Below, piece after piece: positions 43,339-53,411 of a stretch of 64,000 nucleotides of DNA (position 1 is its first letter; the number at the start of each line of letters is the position of its first letter). The stretch comes from Xenorhabdus mauleonii (GTDB lineage: Bacteria; Pseudomonadota; Gammaproteobacteria; Enterobacterales; Enterobacteriaceae): assembly GCF_900113945.1 (NCBI RefSeq), contig NZ_FORG01000011.1, positions 1 through 64,000 of the forward strand, read 5' to 3'. Below the pieces are notes generated by a model. It was not told the DNA's origin. It saw nothing but the letters and a program-made list of their open reading frames with translations, and ran no database searches. The position numbers and the translations under genes were made by a program.

Positions 43339-45012
43339 TTAGTTCGTAATCAGGGTGAAAAATTTTTTTAATTCGTCATGACTCATGGAGTCGATATCGA
43401 TCCCAGAGGAAGCGGGGGTGGATTCCATCATTTCATTGTCCCCGCTATCGTCTTGTGTGGCCTTGAATTCTTTCATCATGGCCTTTGCGGTCTCGGGATC
43501 AATTTCCATGGTGTCGGCCAATGTGTACTGCATAAAGGTGTCTGAACCGCTCATTTTCGGGTTATTGAGCAAGGCATCAACAATGGTCACCACCTGGGCA
43601 GAGTAGTTAGCCCGGCTGTCGAGTTCACGGTTTCGCTGCTCCTGAATGGCGGTGTTCAGGGAGTTGAAAGTGATCTGGTAGGGGCGGTCATTGGGTGGAA
43701 AGACCTTGCCGTATTTGAAGGCGCAATGAATATCAATAATGCGATAGATGGCCTCTGAACAGCCATGCCGTATCCAGTCACTGCGTTCAGCCGCGCTGCT
43801 GGAGGTTTGTTGCCATCCCCCTTCACCAAGACCGCCGCTCATTTGATCTGCCCAGCCCAGCAGGGTGGCATCGATACCCAGCGAAGCCGCCAGCTGACGC
43901 AGGTGAAACATCACATCTTCAATGCCGGTAATATCGGCGGGAATGGTTTGGGTATCAACCACAATGCCGCCTTTCCCGTCACCCATCACCGGGATCACAT
44001 GGTTCATCACCGTCGGCAAGGCGTTGCCGTTCAGCATACGGCGCTGAATTTCTACGGCGTTGCGTTTTAATCCCTGCGTCACGGAGCGTGTGTAATTGGC
44101 GGCTTGGGCGGGGTCTAAGGTGTTGGTGGTCAGGGCAACCAGACGGTCAATTTTGGCCGCGTTATTGCGGGTGGCTTTCAGTGCCTTTAAGGCATCACAC
44201 AGGTTAACAAAGGCCTCATAGGAATGTTCAAGAAAACTGGCGCCGTAATTTTGGGTTTCGCGTAAGGGGGAATGCTCGATTGACGCCAGCAAGCTAAACC
44301 CTTTGCTGCCATAAATCATCGGGCGGTGGTCATAGCTGGGCACCCACGTGGGTAATTTCATGGCAATGAGATCCCACGGTTGCGCCAGGACGCGTTGATG
44401 CGTCTCAGGGTGCAATAAATAATCACCGGTAAATCCGGCCAGCTGGCCGCCGCGCACAAATTCCTGCACAAAATGCGGCAGGGTATGGAAGTCACTTTCC
44501 AGCGCAATGATGCCTTTCCCTTTTTCGGCATAGGGACGAATATAGGACGTGCCGAAAATGGTCATGATGCGCGCCCAGTTGGGCAGATTGGCGTTGATTA
44601 ATTTCCCCAGGTCGCCTTGCAGTTCTTTGCAGTGTTGGCGGAGCGCATTATCGGAGGTGTCTTTGGGTTCAATCGTAATGATGGAACGCGACTTTTTGTC
44701 CATGCTTAGGGCATTGGCAATATGGATATTCAGTGCCGCAGCCACGGTCGGGGATTTGGCCATCATGCTTAAAAGCGCATACCTCGACAGCCGTTCTTCA
44801 GGCAGCTGAACACTGGCATGGATTTCATCGCCGGTGGCGGTAAACACCTCGGCGTCATCGTGATTGTTTTTGTAGGGCGCGATCCCCGAACGGGAAACGA
44901 TAGCCCCGTTACTGCCTGAAATAGGGATACCATGCAGGTCATCACGATCAGCATGCGCGGGCAATAACTTGCGCAGGATGTCTATTGGTGACCACGACGT
45001 TTTGGATTTCAC
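43339..45012 (-). CDS. prt: Portal protein, P1 Prt-like
   Basis: 557 residues. The opening SWSPIDILRKLLPAHADRDD and the body features of portal proteins are present: RYALLSMMAKSPTVAAALNI, the repeated helical stem region and the IDATLLGWADQMSGGLGEGG loop. An acidic tail follows. Portals form the dodecameric DNA gate of the capsid. The gene is followed at once by the head-processing gene and diverges from darB at 45092, matching the P1 arrangement of darB, prt and pro. Its length is in the normal portal range. Confidence 0.75.
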   Translation of the reverse strand: MKSKTSWSPIDILRKLLPAHADRDDLHGIPISGSNGAIVSRSGIAPYKNNHDDAEVFTATGDEIHASVQLPEERLSRYALLSMMAKSPTVAAALNIHIANALSMDKKSRSIITIEPKDTSDNALRQHCKELQGDLGKLINANLPNWARIMTIFGTSYIRPYAEKGKGIIALESDFHTLPHFVQEFVRGGQLAGFTGDYLLHPETHQRVLAQPWDLIAMKLPTWVPSYDHRPMIYGSKGFSLLASIEHSPLRETQNYGASFLEHSYEAFVNLCDALKALKATRNNAAKIDRLVALTTNTLDPAQAANYTRSVTQGLKRNAVEIQRRMLNGNALPTVMNHVIPVMGDGKGGIVVDTQTIPADITGIEDVMFHLRQLAASLGIDATLLGWADQMSGGLGEGGWQQTSSSAAERSDWIRHGCSEAIYRIIDIHCAFKYGKVFPPNDRPYQITFNSLNTAIQEQRNRELDSRANYSAQVVTIVDALLNNPKMSGSDTFMQYTLADTMEIDPETAKAMMKEFKATQDDSGDNEMMESTPASSGIDIDSMSHDELKKFFTLITN

Positions 45013-45032
45013 GGTTATTCCCCGCCAGTCAT

Positions 45033-45079
45033 AAATTAAAGGTTTACTAGAATCGCCAATTCTAATGAACCTTTATTTC
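45033..45079. promoter_or_regulatory. Inverted repeat with back-to-back TAGAAT elements between portal and darB
   Basis: ATTCTAATGAACCTTTA on the plus strand (from 45059) is mirrored on the minus strand by ATTCTAGTAAACCTTTA (read leftwards from 45053), with 5 bases between the arms. Each arm contains TAGAAT, a good -10 hexamer, reading towards one of the divergent genes. It may be a pair of divergent promoters, a double operator, or both. The half-site resembles the dispersed TTAGAATT motif elsewhere in the phage region. Confidence 0.55.
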
Positions 45080-45091
45080 GAGACGTAAACA

Positions 45092-48000
45092 TTGGGCGAT
45101 AAATTAACCGCGACGAAAAATGGCACCGCGTTATTTTTGGGCGTGACCAGTATAGCTGAACTGATCCGGGTTATCCGGTCAGCCTCATTAACCCGATCTC
45201 CGGCCGTCTTTGGCATTACCAAAGCCGAGGGGGTCAGTATTGAACGAACACGAAAACAGGCCAATGCGGAAGCGATGGCGCTGCTTGATGCGCTCCCGCC
45301 TGATTTTGACGGATATCAGCTCACGGATGAACAGCGCCAGACTCTGGCCGGTTATACGGGACTGGGGGGCATTGGTGGCTCGGAATACGAATATTACACC
45401 CCCCAGCATGTGGCCGCCGGCATGTGGGACATGATGAAAGCCTATGGTGCCGATACCGGCAATATGCTTGAGCCGTCAGCGGCGACCGGGGTCTTTCAGG
45501 AAACCAAACCGAAAGGGGTTATTTGTACGTCCACCGAAATCAGCGACATCTCCGGCCGCATTAACCAGCTGTTGCACCCGGAAGACCAGGTTTCCCTCTC
45601 CCCGTTTGAAAAGCTCGCCGCCAGTACCCCGGATGATTATTTCGATAGCTGCCTCGGCAATGTGCCCTTTGGCGCCAGCCGTGGCGGGTTTGGCCATTTT
45701 GATCCGGCCTATTCCGACGTGAAAAACGTGGGCGTGTATTTTGTTTTGCGTATTTTGGACAAAATCAAGCCGAACGGGCTGGCCTGTATTGTGGTGCCCT
45801 ACGGCATGACCAGTGGGAAGACGTACACCAAATTACGTGAACAGGTTTCCCGTAAGGCGGAGTTTTTAGGGGCGCACCGTTTGCCGTCAGGCACCTTTGA
45901 AGAAAACGGCACTGCCACCGCGGTGGATATTTGGGTGCTGAGAAAACACCCCGTCGAGCTGGCCGAAAAAATCCTGATGGCAGAGGAGGCGGCTCTGAAA
46001 TCGGCCAATGTGTTATGGCATACCTATCTGACCGGAAAATGGTTTGAACAGGACGGGCGCAAATTCCAACACGGCGAGTCCAGCATTGAAGGTTCAGGCA
46101 AGTTTAAGCGGCTGGTGGTGAAAAATGACCAGATAACCGCCGATGAGATGAAGAAAAACTTGGCGCATAAGTTTGCATCGCGGATCGACTGGGACGCCCT
46201 GAATCTGATAGAACCGGCTTTCTCACCCCTGGCGGAAGGCGAAAAACGGTTTATCAATGGCCGTTGGTATCAAATGGAATCAGGCCGGTTGGTTTATGAT
46301 GCCAGTGCCAAGACCACGAAACTCGATCCCGATCGTTACGGTGTCACGACGTATGAAGAACTGTCGACGTTGTTGTCCACGCCCGAAGCGTTGTTAACGC
46401 TCAACTTTGAGCAGGTTTCTGCTATCGCTCAAGATTATCCAGAAACGTTCCCGTCGGAATACCGTGCAATCATCACCTTCTCTCAAGGCCAATCGCCGTC
46501 TGTGCGTGAAAAAGCCTGGCGCGGCTCCCTCATCGGGAAGCGTATCGCGGTCATGCAGGATTTAATGGCGTCAGGTGCCGATGGTGAACACTTAGAGGCT
46601 ATTCGCGCCCAGGTCGAACAGCTCATCAAGCATGAGATGGCGCGCGGGGGCAATCCGCACGGTGGCCGTCGCGTGAAAGTGTCCGGCAGCGGCGGGGCAG
46701 ACTGGCTGAAATTTAAAGCTAGTGTGACCAAAGAGGGCAATTTATCAGACCTGATCCAGGGCACACTGGATATCGGTGCTCGGGAGGCGTATGACAGTAC
46801 CGATCCCGAAGCGGTTATCCGACACTTGTTTAATCAAATTGATTTAGATCCGATTACCCTGGCTGCGTTTCGGGCGCATTACACCGGGGAGTTACCGTCG
46901 AATGATGACGAATTGCTGGCATTGCTTGCCGGCAAAGACGGGATAGCGATTTCTGCCGACGGCCATGTGTTGCCGATGGACAGAGCCACCTGTGGTGACA
47001 TTGGCCTGATGAACAGCCAAATCATGGCGGTATTGCCGTATGCCCGTGAAGGTGCCGTCAAAGAAAACTATCTGCGCCAGCTGGAAGAAATCCAGCGTAA
47101 GCGCAACTGGACGGAGGTTGATAACATCTCGTTCTCGCTGAACTCGCGCTGGATGGATCGCCGCCTGATGCTGGAGTTTTTAAACGAGCAAGGCTATGAC
47201 GCGCTGAAATATATCGAAAAAGTGGAAGTGGAAGACGGGCAACTCGTCTCCGATCTGGATTATCGCGGCAAGAATGGGGTCTTTGTTGGGTACCGACACA
47301 AAACGGTCATGACCAAAGACAAGGAAACAGGGACGGTCATTCCACAGTATAAGCGGGTCAGGGGCAAAGACGGGTTTGCCGATCAGCTGGAGAATTACCT
47401 GAACGGCATCAAACCGCGCGGGCAGCACGAAGCGGCACATCTGGCGCGGATCAAACGGCTGGAGGACGATTTTAACGTTTGGATCCGACAGCATGATGAA
47501 ATTGACGGCCTGGTTCAGCAATATAACGATGCGTTCAATGCCTATATCCCTTATGAACATTCCGGCGCGAGCCTGAACCTCAGTGGCATTTCGGGTAAAC
47601 GCATTCCCTTTGGTTATCAAAACGCCGAAGTCAGGCGGTTATCGGAAGACGGGCGGGGCATACTGGGTTTTGGTACCGGATTGGGCAAGACCACCACCGG
47701 CATGGCCTTGGAAGCGTTTAACTTCGAAAACGGCCGCAGCAAGCGGACGCCGATTGTGGTGCCGAAAGCCGTGCTGGAGAACTGGTATCACGAAGCCCAG
47801 TCTTTCTACAGCAAAGAGGCGTTAAAAGGCTTCTTGTTTGTGGGGTTGGATGAAATCTTTGATGACGAGGGACATCATCGCCAGGTACCGGTGCTGGACG
47901 CCACCGGCCAGCCGGAATTGGACAAGGCTACCGGCCAGCCGCGCTACCGTAACGCCATCAAAATCGCCAGTAGCGCCACGATTAAAGAACGGATGAACCT

Positions 48001-51000
48001 GATCCCGCAGTCCAATTACCGGGCGGTGGTCATGACCAAAGAGCAGTATGCGGCCATTCCCCTGCGGGCAGAGACGATCAATGACCACGCGCATGATGTG
48101 CTGTTTGCGATGGCCGAGGCGGGGCGCGTCAATCTCGACGGGCAAAAGCACCGGGATGCGAAGAAGAAAAACAGCATCTTGGCCGATGGCAGTGATACCG
48201 GCAGCCAGAAAAAGCCGGATTTTCCCTATTTTGAAGACATGGGCTTTGATAATGCGATTATCGATGAAGGCCATAACTACCGCAACAGCTATTCTGCCGG
48301 TCGGGAGGCATCACAACTGGCGTATCTGCCGACCTCAGCATTAGCGAAATCCGCCCGTGATATGGCCGTCAAGAATGCTTATCTGATGCGGCGCAATAAT
48401 GGCCGGGGTGCGGTGATGCTCACGGCGACGCCCCTGGTGAACAGCCCGATTGATGCGTTTAATATGCTTTCCCATATCGTGCCCATGGAGGAATGGCAAC
48501 GCATGGGGATCTACACGCCGGATGATTTTGTGAAGGTGTTCGGGATGACCGAATATGTGGATGTCCAAAAGATATCGGGGGAGATTGAAACCAAGCTGGG
48601 GTTAGTCGGGTTCCAGAATTTGGACGGCTTACGCGGCATTTTCCACCGCTGGGCGACGCTGAAAGAGGCGAAGGACGTGTCCAGTGAAGTCGCTATCCCG
48701 GCGGTAGTGCCGCAGACGGAATCCGTGCCGATGACGGCGTATCAGCAAGCGGTGTATGAAGAGCTGCGCAAACGGGCGGACGCATTATCCAAACCGACAC
48801 TACCGGGGTTGGGAGGAGACGAAGAAAAACCCGAAGATTCCATTTTTGCGATTATCCGGGACATGGACAGGGTGTGTACGGATCCCGATTTGTATAACCG
48901 CACCGTCACCTTCCGGTTTAAGCAATCCCATCGGGAGGCCGTTAACGCGCTGCGGGACGATTTGCCCGTCAGTGTGACGGAATTGGATGAGGATGAAGAC
49001 GAAACCCTCACGGCCAACGCCGAGGCAGTGGTGCGCGAAGAGGGGGAATTTGTAGCATTGGTTGTCTCCGAGTTATACGAGGCGGAAGTGATTAAGCGCT
49101 TGGCGATGTTTGGTTTGCGTGAAGAGGACATTTCGCACCCCATTCCGCCCAAATATTCGAAGTTGATTGCGAACCTGAAAACAGAAATGGCCGGCGGGGG
49201 CAAACAAATCATCTTTTCGGACGAAAAAACTCAGCATGAAAAATTGCGCCGTATTCTCGCCCAGGCGCTGGGCATGAAACGGGAAGACATCGGTATCTTG
49301 AATGCCACCACGGTAGCGCAGGCATCCAAAGCCAACAGTAAGAAGCTGAAGAAGGTGAAACGTCCCGCGGAACCGAAAGAAGACGCGACCCCAGAGCAGT
49401 TGGAGAAGTATTACGCGCAACAAGCCGCGTTTGATGAGTATGTGGCTGCCCAAAATGAGATTTCGCTGAGCGGGATAGAAAAGATTGCCTCGGACTACAA
49501 CGAAGGCCGAACGCCGATCATTATCTGCAATAAGAAGGCGGAGGTGGGCATTAACTTGCACATTGGCACCACGGCGATGCACCACTTAACCCTTCCCTGG
49601 ACACCGGCCTCACTGAACCAACGAAACGGCCGCGGCGCCCGCGTGGGTTCCAGCAGTGAGAGCGTCAAGGCGTATTACTATTGCGGTACAGGGTCATTTG
49701 ATGAGTTCCGTTTGGACACGATGCAACGCAAGGCCAATTGGATCACCGATATTCTCACGTCGGATGCAGCAAAAATGGCGAATGCCGATGCCAACAGTGC
49801 AGAGGAAATGCGGTTATTGTTGGCCTCAGATCCCGAAGAGCGGGAGCGTGTCCGCCGTGAACAAGTTGAGAAAGCCGAAACCTTAGCCCGCGAAAAAGCC
49901 AAACAGCGGGCAGAGATTGATCTGGCAAATTATTTGAAGGCGCAACACGCCAGCAAAGGCAATGCGCAGTCAGTCGAAGACACGATTCAGGCCAGCCAAG
50001 CCAACATGGCAGCAACACAAGCCAAACTGAACCAGGAGGCGTATCAGTCGGCAGAATGGCAGAAAGAACTTAAAACAGAGATTGCCCAATACAAGGACGT
50101 CATCACGAAACAAGAACGTTTGCTGACCCGGATGCGCAAATCGGAGAACCTCATTAAACGCTTGCGGCCAGAAATCAAACATGCGATTGAGGCCGGCTAT
50201 CTGGAGGTTGAACCGGATATTGTCGATCATGGGGCTGAATATTATGTGGCGAAAGATAAACGACTCTTTCGCACCGGGCGGGTTTATCACTGCCGGATGT
50301 TGAGGAGTAAATACAGTTATCGCAAAGATAACTATTTGGTTCGCCTCAAGGCCATCAATATTGATAGCGGTATCGCTACCGTCGAGCAATTATGGTGTGA
50401 TGAATATGATGCCACACTCCAGCCGTCGGTAACCCTGCCAGTGACCAATTTAGGTGCAGAGACTGATTTTTCAGAGAGCGAAGTGGCATTAAAATCCTGG
50501 ATGTTTGGGGGATTACGCATTGAAGAGGCGGTATCACGGCTGAATCAGCAGCAATTTGCCGCCTACCTCAAATCGGGTGATCTGCGATTCAAAAATGACG
50601 GGGTGGTCTACCGGGCAGAGGGCGGTTTCGCTCTCAAAAGATTATTGTATTCCTATGGGGTGCCGCCTGAGCTTAGAGACTGGCTAAAGGAGAATGCGGA
50701 CACTATCATCTATCCCGACACGGCCGATGATGTGTTGAAAACAAAAGTGGCTGAGTATTATCGTCAACACGGCCGCTATTATGTGGATAGAGGGTTTTTA
50801 ATCGCCTTGTTCGGTGCCAACTACGAAACCGCGATGGCCAGTTATGGGGAAAGCGCCAGTCAGTCATTTGTCACTGAATTTGTTGCAGAATATATTTCAA
50901 AAACGTTAGAAGAAGCCAGCACCGGAATTGCCAACATATCAGGAACGGGCTCCAGACAGTTACGTCATTTTATTCAAGATGGGCATTACAATGCTCAGGA

Positions 51001-51841
51001 GTTTATCAACCACGCTTTTGGTCGTCTTGCCCGCAGAGGAAGTGCATTCCCTGCTCCCAGCCAATACCAAAACACCGAGGATTTTGATAAGGCATTTCAT
51101 GAGCAATGTCAGGTAATAGTCACACGTTTGAACGAGGCTATTGCTACACACGGTAAAGCAGAGGTGCATAACGCCTATCGGGTGTTTACATCTGCGTTAA
51201 ATGCGAATTTGGCTACAGTGATAGAACGTGTGCAGGCGTTTCCGGGCTATCGCCGTTTCGAAGAAAATTATTCGCTGTCTGATGGGATATTTGTAACGGA
51301 TTTCGCCAATTTATTTGCCGATGCGGTGGCGTTGGGCTTTATTGAAGCACATGAAATCACCGAATCCTTGTTTCTGGCCGTTCAGCAACGTGATGAATTG
51401 CTTGATACAATTCACTCACTCTACAGCAAATCACGCTATGAGGACGCATTCTGGGATACAATCAAGGTGAAGGCCGGCCTTATCTCTCAGGAGAGAGTGG
51501 ATCATGCCAACGCGGAGAAAGCCAGAATAGAACAGGAAGCCCAAGACATCCGCGTCGCTCAGTTGGAAAAAAACATCCTTGTGAAAACTAACGGCACGCA
51601 TATTCGCGGCGGTAAAGGTGCTAACCGTTATGATTACGCGCCGGATGGCTGTTATTGCTTGAATGATACCCGAGGCAAAGCGGGTGCGCTGTTCGAAGCA
51701 AAAGAGGAATTGAAAGCGGATTTTAACGCCAAATATTATAATGGCCGCAACCCGGGTGACGAGTTAGCCGGCAGCTGGTGGCTTATTTCAAAAGACCATG
51801 CGTTGGATGATATTTTATCCGTTATTCAAAAGCACGAATAA
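45092..51841 (+). CDS. darB: DarB-type antirestriction methylase-helicase
   Basis: 2249 residues from TTG 45092, almost the size of P1 DarB (about 2255). An N-terminal N6-adenine methyltransferase-like domain has motif I LEPSAATGVF (about residue 127) and a motif IV variant GNVPFGAS. The SNF2/DEAD-like helicase core has Walker A FGTGLGKTT (about 863), DEGHNY (about 1057) and the motif VI-like NQRNGRGARVGS (about 1509), followed by a coiled coil and a long C-terminus. P1 DarB is packaged and injected, and in cis protects incoming DNA from type I restriction. The start is uncertain: the next ATG is about 60 codons inside. It diverges from the portal gene. Confidence 0.85.
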   Translation: MGDKLTATKNGTALFLGVTSIAELIRVIRSASLTRSPAVFGITKAEGVSIERTRKQANAEAMALLDALPPDFDGYQLTDEQRQTLAGYTGLGGIGGSEYEYYTPQHVAAGMWDMMKAYGADTGNMLEPSAATGVFQETKPKGVICTSTEISDISGRINQLLHPEDQVSLSPFEKLAASTPDDYFDSCLGNVPFGASRGGFGHFDPAYSDVKNVGVYFVLRILDKIKPNGLACIVVPYGMTSGKTYTKLREQVSRKAEFLGAHRLPSGTFEENGTATAVDIWVLRKHPVELAEKILMAEEAALKSANVLWHTYLTGKWFEQDGRKFQHGESSIEGSGKFKRLVVKNDQITADEMKKNLAHKFASRIDWDALNLIEPAFSPLAEGEKRFINGRWYQMESGRLVYDASAKTTKLDPDRYGVTTYEELSTLLSTPEALLTLNFEQVSAIAQDYPETFPSEYRAIITFSQGQSPSVREKAWRGSLIGKRIAVMQDLMASGADGEHLEAIRAQVEQLIKHEMARGGNPHGGRRVKVSGSGGADWLKFKASVTKEGNLSDLIQGTLDIGAREAYDSTDPEAVIRHLFNQIDLDPITLAAFRAHYTGELPSNDDELLALLAGKDGIAISADGHVLPMDRATCGDIGLMNSQIMAVLPYAREGAVKENYLRQLEEIQRKRNWTEVDNISFSLNSRWMDRRLMLEFLNEQGYDALKYIEKVEVEDGQLVSDLDYRGKNGVFVGYRHKTVMTKDKETGTVIPQYKRVRGKDGFADQLENYLNGIKPRGQHEAAHLARIKRLEDDFNVWIRQHDEIDGLVQQYNDAFNAYIPYEHSGASLNLSGISGKRIPFGYQNAEVRRLSEDGRGILGFGTGLGKTTTGMALEAFNFENGRSKRTPIVVPKAVLENWYHEAQSFYSKEALKGFLFVGLDEIFDDEGHHRQVPVLDATGQPELDKATGQPRYRNAIKIASSATIKERMNLIPQSNYRAVVMTKEQYAAIPLRAETINDHAHDVLFAMAEAGRVNLDGQKHRDAKKKNSILADGSDTGSQKKPDFPYFEDMGFDNAIIDEGHNYRNSYSAGREASQLAYLPTSALAKSARDMAVKNAYLMRRNNGRGAVMLTATPLVNSPIDAFNMLSHIVPMEEWQRMGIYTPDDFVKVFGMTEYVDVQKISGEIETKLGLVGFQNLDGLRGIFHRWATLKEAKDVSSEVAIPAVVPQTESVPMTAYQQAVYEELRKRADALSKPTLPGLGGDEEKPEDSIFAIIRDMDRVCTDPDLYNRTVTFRFKQSHREAVNALRDDLPVSVTELDEDEDETLTANAEAVVREEGEFVALVVSELYEAEVIKRLAMFGLREEDISHPIPPKYSKLIANLKTEMAGGGKQIIFSDEKTQHEKLRRILAQALGMKREDIGILNATTVAQASKANSKKLKKVKRPAEPKEDATPEQLEKYYAQQAAFDEYVAAQNEISLSGIEKIASDYNEGRTPIIICNKKAEVGINLHIGTTAMHHLTLPWTPASLNQRNGRGARVGSSSESVKAYYYCGTGSFDEFRLDTMQRKANWITDILTSDAAKMANADANSAEEMRLLLASDPEERERVRREQVEKAETLAREKAKQRAEIDLANYLKAQHASKGNAQSVEDTIQASQANMAATQAKLNQEAYQSAEWQKELKTEIAQYKDVITKQERLLTRMRKSENLIKRLRPEIKHAIEAGYLEVEPDIVDHGAEYYVAKDKRLFRTGRVYHCRMLRSKYSYRKDNYLVRLKAINIDSGIATVEQLWCDEYDATLQPSVTLPVTNLGAETDFSESEVALKSWMFGGLRIEEAVSRLNQQQFAAYLKSGDLRFKNDGVVYRAEGGFALKRLLYSYGVPPELRDWLKENADTIIYPDTADDVLKTKVAEYYRQHGRYYVDRGFLIALFGANYETAMASYGESASQSFVTEFVAEYISKTLEEASTGIANISGTGSRQLRHFIQDGHYNAQEFINHAFGRLARRGSAFPAPSQYQNTEDFDKAFHEQCQVIVTRLNEAIATHGKAEVHNAYRVFTSALNANLATVIERVQAFPGYRRFEENYSLSDGIFVTDFANLFADAVALGFIEAHEITESLFLAVQQRDELLDTIHSLYSKSRYEDAFWDTIKVKAGLISQERVDHANAEKARIEQEAQDIRVAQLEKNILVKTNGTHIRGGKGANRYDYAPDGCYCLNDTRGKAGALFEAKEELKADFNAKYYNGRNPGDELAGSWWLISKDHALDDILSVIQKHE

Positions 51842-51879
51842 TTAATTATGGAGCTGCGCCCTATTTGGGCGCATTGAAA

Positions 51880-52326
51880 TCAATGACGACACTGATTGAC
51901 ACTATTCAACCCCCAGAAGCCTACCTGGAAAGCCTGTTGGCTGAAGCCATTGGCACAAAGACAGAGCAGGCGTATGTGGAATTTTACCTAACGAACCTGA
52001 TCACCCGCCTGAAAAAAGAGCCGAGATTGTATCGGGCTTTCGGTGCCTGGTGGCCGGGTATGAAATCGCTGATGATTGCGCAGGGAGAGCAAGCGTTTGG
52101 TGCCCTTGTGGATACCGATGTTGCCGCGATTTATAGCATGAATCGCCCTGCGTTGACCGTGGTGGCGGCACACCTGTATTCGAATGAACGCGTTGAAAAC
52201 GGGGCGGTGTATTCCCAGTGCCATACGTTTGAGGTGAGTGAGGCGTCTGGGGATACCGAACCTTATCTGTGGTTCAGCGATGACGCTGAGATGGAAACGC
52301 TGATCCAGGCGAGGGGGAAAGGGTGA
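51880..52326 (+). CDS. Ulx-like protein downstream of darB
   Basis: 148 residues from ATG 51880, preferred over an upstream in-frame start for its position. A helical N-terminal domain (DTIQPPEAYLESLLAEAIGT) and a central FGAWWPGMKSLMIAQGEQAF block are seen, with no catalytic motif. In P1, darB is preceded on the map by ulx and lxc, proteins of about 144 and 90 residues. This gene and the next, of 148 and 92 residues, sit in the corresponding order, so a Ulx-like identity is proposed on position and size alone. It overlaps the next gene by 4 bases. Confidence 0.4.
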   Translation, partial: SMTTLIDTIQPPEAYLESLLAEAIGTKTEQAYVEFYLTNLITRLKKEPRLYRAFGAWWPGMKSLMIAQGEQAFGALVDTDVAAIYSMNRPALTVVAAHLYSNERVENGAVYSQCHTFEVSEASGDTEPYLWFSDDAEMETLIQARGKG

Positions 52327-52601
52327 GCAAGGGCAAAAATACCCATAAAAAGACCTATTATACACTGGATGAGTTGAAGGGGCTGGCAGAGGCACGCGGG
52401 TATCTCTTGCATTTTAATCCTTATTTTAAAGTCTTCGAACTGAAGGATAAAAAGCACCCTGAAAATTGGTGTTGGGTTATTCGGCCATCTAATGAGGTGA
52501 AAGTGGGGCAAATCAGGGAATGCCCGATGCAGGAATGGGATGACATGATTGATTTCAATATTGCCCGTCTGAAGAAAAATGCGGTCAGTATTAACCAATG
52601 A
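52323..52601 (+). CDS. Lxc-like small protein
   Basis: 92 residues from GTG 52323, overlapping the upstream stop. It is basic at the N-terminus (MSKGKNTHKKTYYTLDELKG), then contains KVFELKDKKHPENWCWVIRP and a helical end. P1 Lxc is a regulator of similar length in the same neighbourhood and affects expression of phage genes. The identity here is positional only. The gene is followed by an AT-rich gap with two TTAGAATT motifs. Confidence 0.4.
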   Translation: MSKGKNTHKKTYYTLDELKGLAEARGYLLHFNPYFKVFELKDKKHPENWCWVIRPSNEVKVGQIRECPMQEWDDMIDFNIARLKKNAVSINQ

Positions 52602-52650
52602 TTTATCTGGAATAAGTTAGATTTTATTATTGAAGTTTTAAAAATAATGG

Positions 52651-52692
52651 TTAGAATTTATTGTCGAAACTAAAAAATAAATCGTTAGAATT
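52651..52692 (+). promoter_or_regulatory. Two copies of the TTAGAATT motif
   Basis: ATGGTTAGAATTTATT (TTAGAATT at 52651) and ATCGTTAGAATTTTTC (52685), both upstream of the nuclease gene at 52817. A weaker third copy, ATCGATTAGAACTG, lies at 52780-52793. They are AT-rich and identical in orientation. They may be -10 elements or operator sites. Confidence 0.5.
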
Positions 52693-52816
52693 TTTCTCAG
52701 AACATGGGGTTTAAATTCACAAGAAAGAACCCGCCTTCTGGCGGGTATGTCACACACGCGGTGAAAAATAAAAAGTAAAAATCGATTAGAACTGAAATCA
52801 TGTTGTTGGAGTGAGT

Positions 52817-53404
52817 ATGCTTAGGGCTTCCGAGGAATGGTATAGCGATTACTGCGAAAGGACGAAGAAGAAAGGGCAACTCATTAAAGGTAAAAAGACT
52901 ATCCCCAATCACCTCTCTGTCAGGTGGGACAAACCCAATAACACAGTGCGTTCCCCCCATGTTGTCGCGTTGGAAAAGTTAAATAAACATCCCGAATTGC
53001 TGAAGGGGAATCATGAACATTACGCCCAGGTGCGTTTTTTCTATCACTGTGAAATGAATGTGCCCGATATTTATACACTTCTGCATTCAACGCCTAACGG
53101 CGGATTACGCCATAAAAAAACAGGCGAACGCCTCAGAGCAGAGGGACAAAGAAAAGGTTACCCGGACGTTTCTCTCGATTTGGCCAAAGGGTGTTATCAC
53201 GGTATGCGCCTCGAATTTAAGCATGGCGCCAATAAGCCTTCAGCAGAACAAAAGCAATGGCTGAATACCCTCTCTGAAGCGGGTTTTTACTGTGTTGTGG
53301 TTTATGGTGAACACGAAGCGATAGAGGCGGTCACCCAATATGGGGGCTTGGAAACCGGGGCATCACTGAGCGCGCATAAACATGATCATCTATGGAAGAG
53401 GTAG
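52817..53404 (+). CDS. VRR-NUC domain nuclease
   Basis: 195 residues from ATG 52817, with GGAG 5 bases upstream. The second half is a VRR-NUC (PD-(D/E)XK) domain: NHEHYAQVRFFYHCE, LLHSTPNGGLRHKKTGERLR, KGYPDVSLDLAKGCYHGMRL with EFKHG, and KPSAEQKQWLNTLSEAGFYC. The acidic residues of GYPD and EFKHG are the metal ligands. Stand-alone VRR-NUC proteins in phages probably act in replication or recombination as Holliday-junction or flap nucleases. It overlaps the region of the next gene's start closely and shares its operon. Confidence 0.85.
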   Translation: MLRASEEWYSDYCERTKKKGQLIKGKKTIPNHLSVRWDKPNNTVRSPHVVALEKLNKHPELLKGNHEHYAQVRFFYHCEMNVPDIYTLLHSTPNGGLRHKKTGERLRAEGQRKGYPDVSLDLAKGCYHGMRLEFKHGANKPSAEQKQWLNTLSEAGFYCVVVYGEHEAIEAVTQYGGLETGASLSAHKHDHLWKR

Positions 53405-53411
53405 TAGGAAA

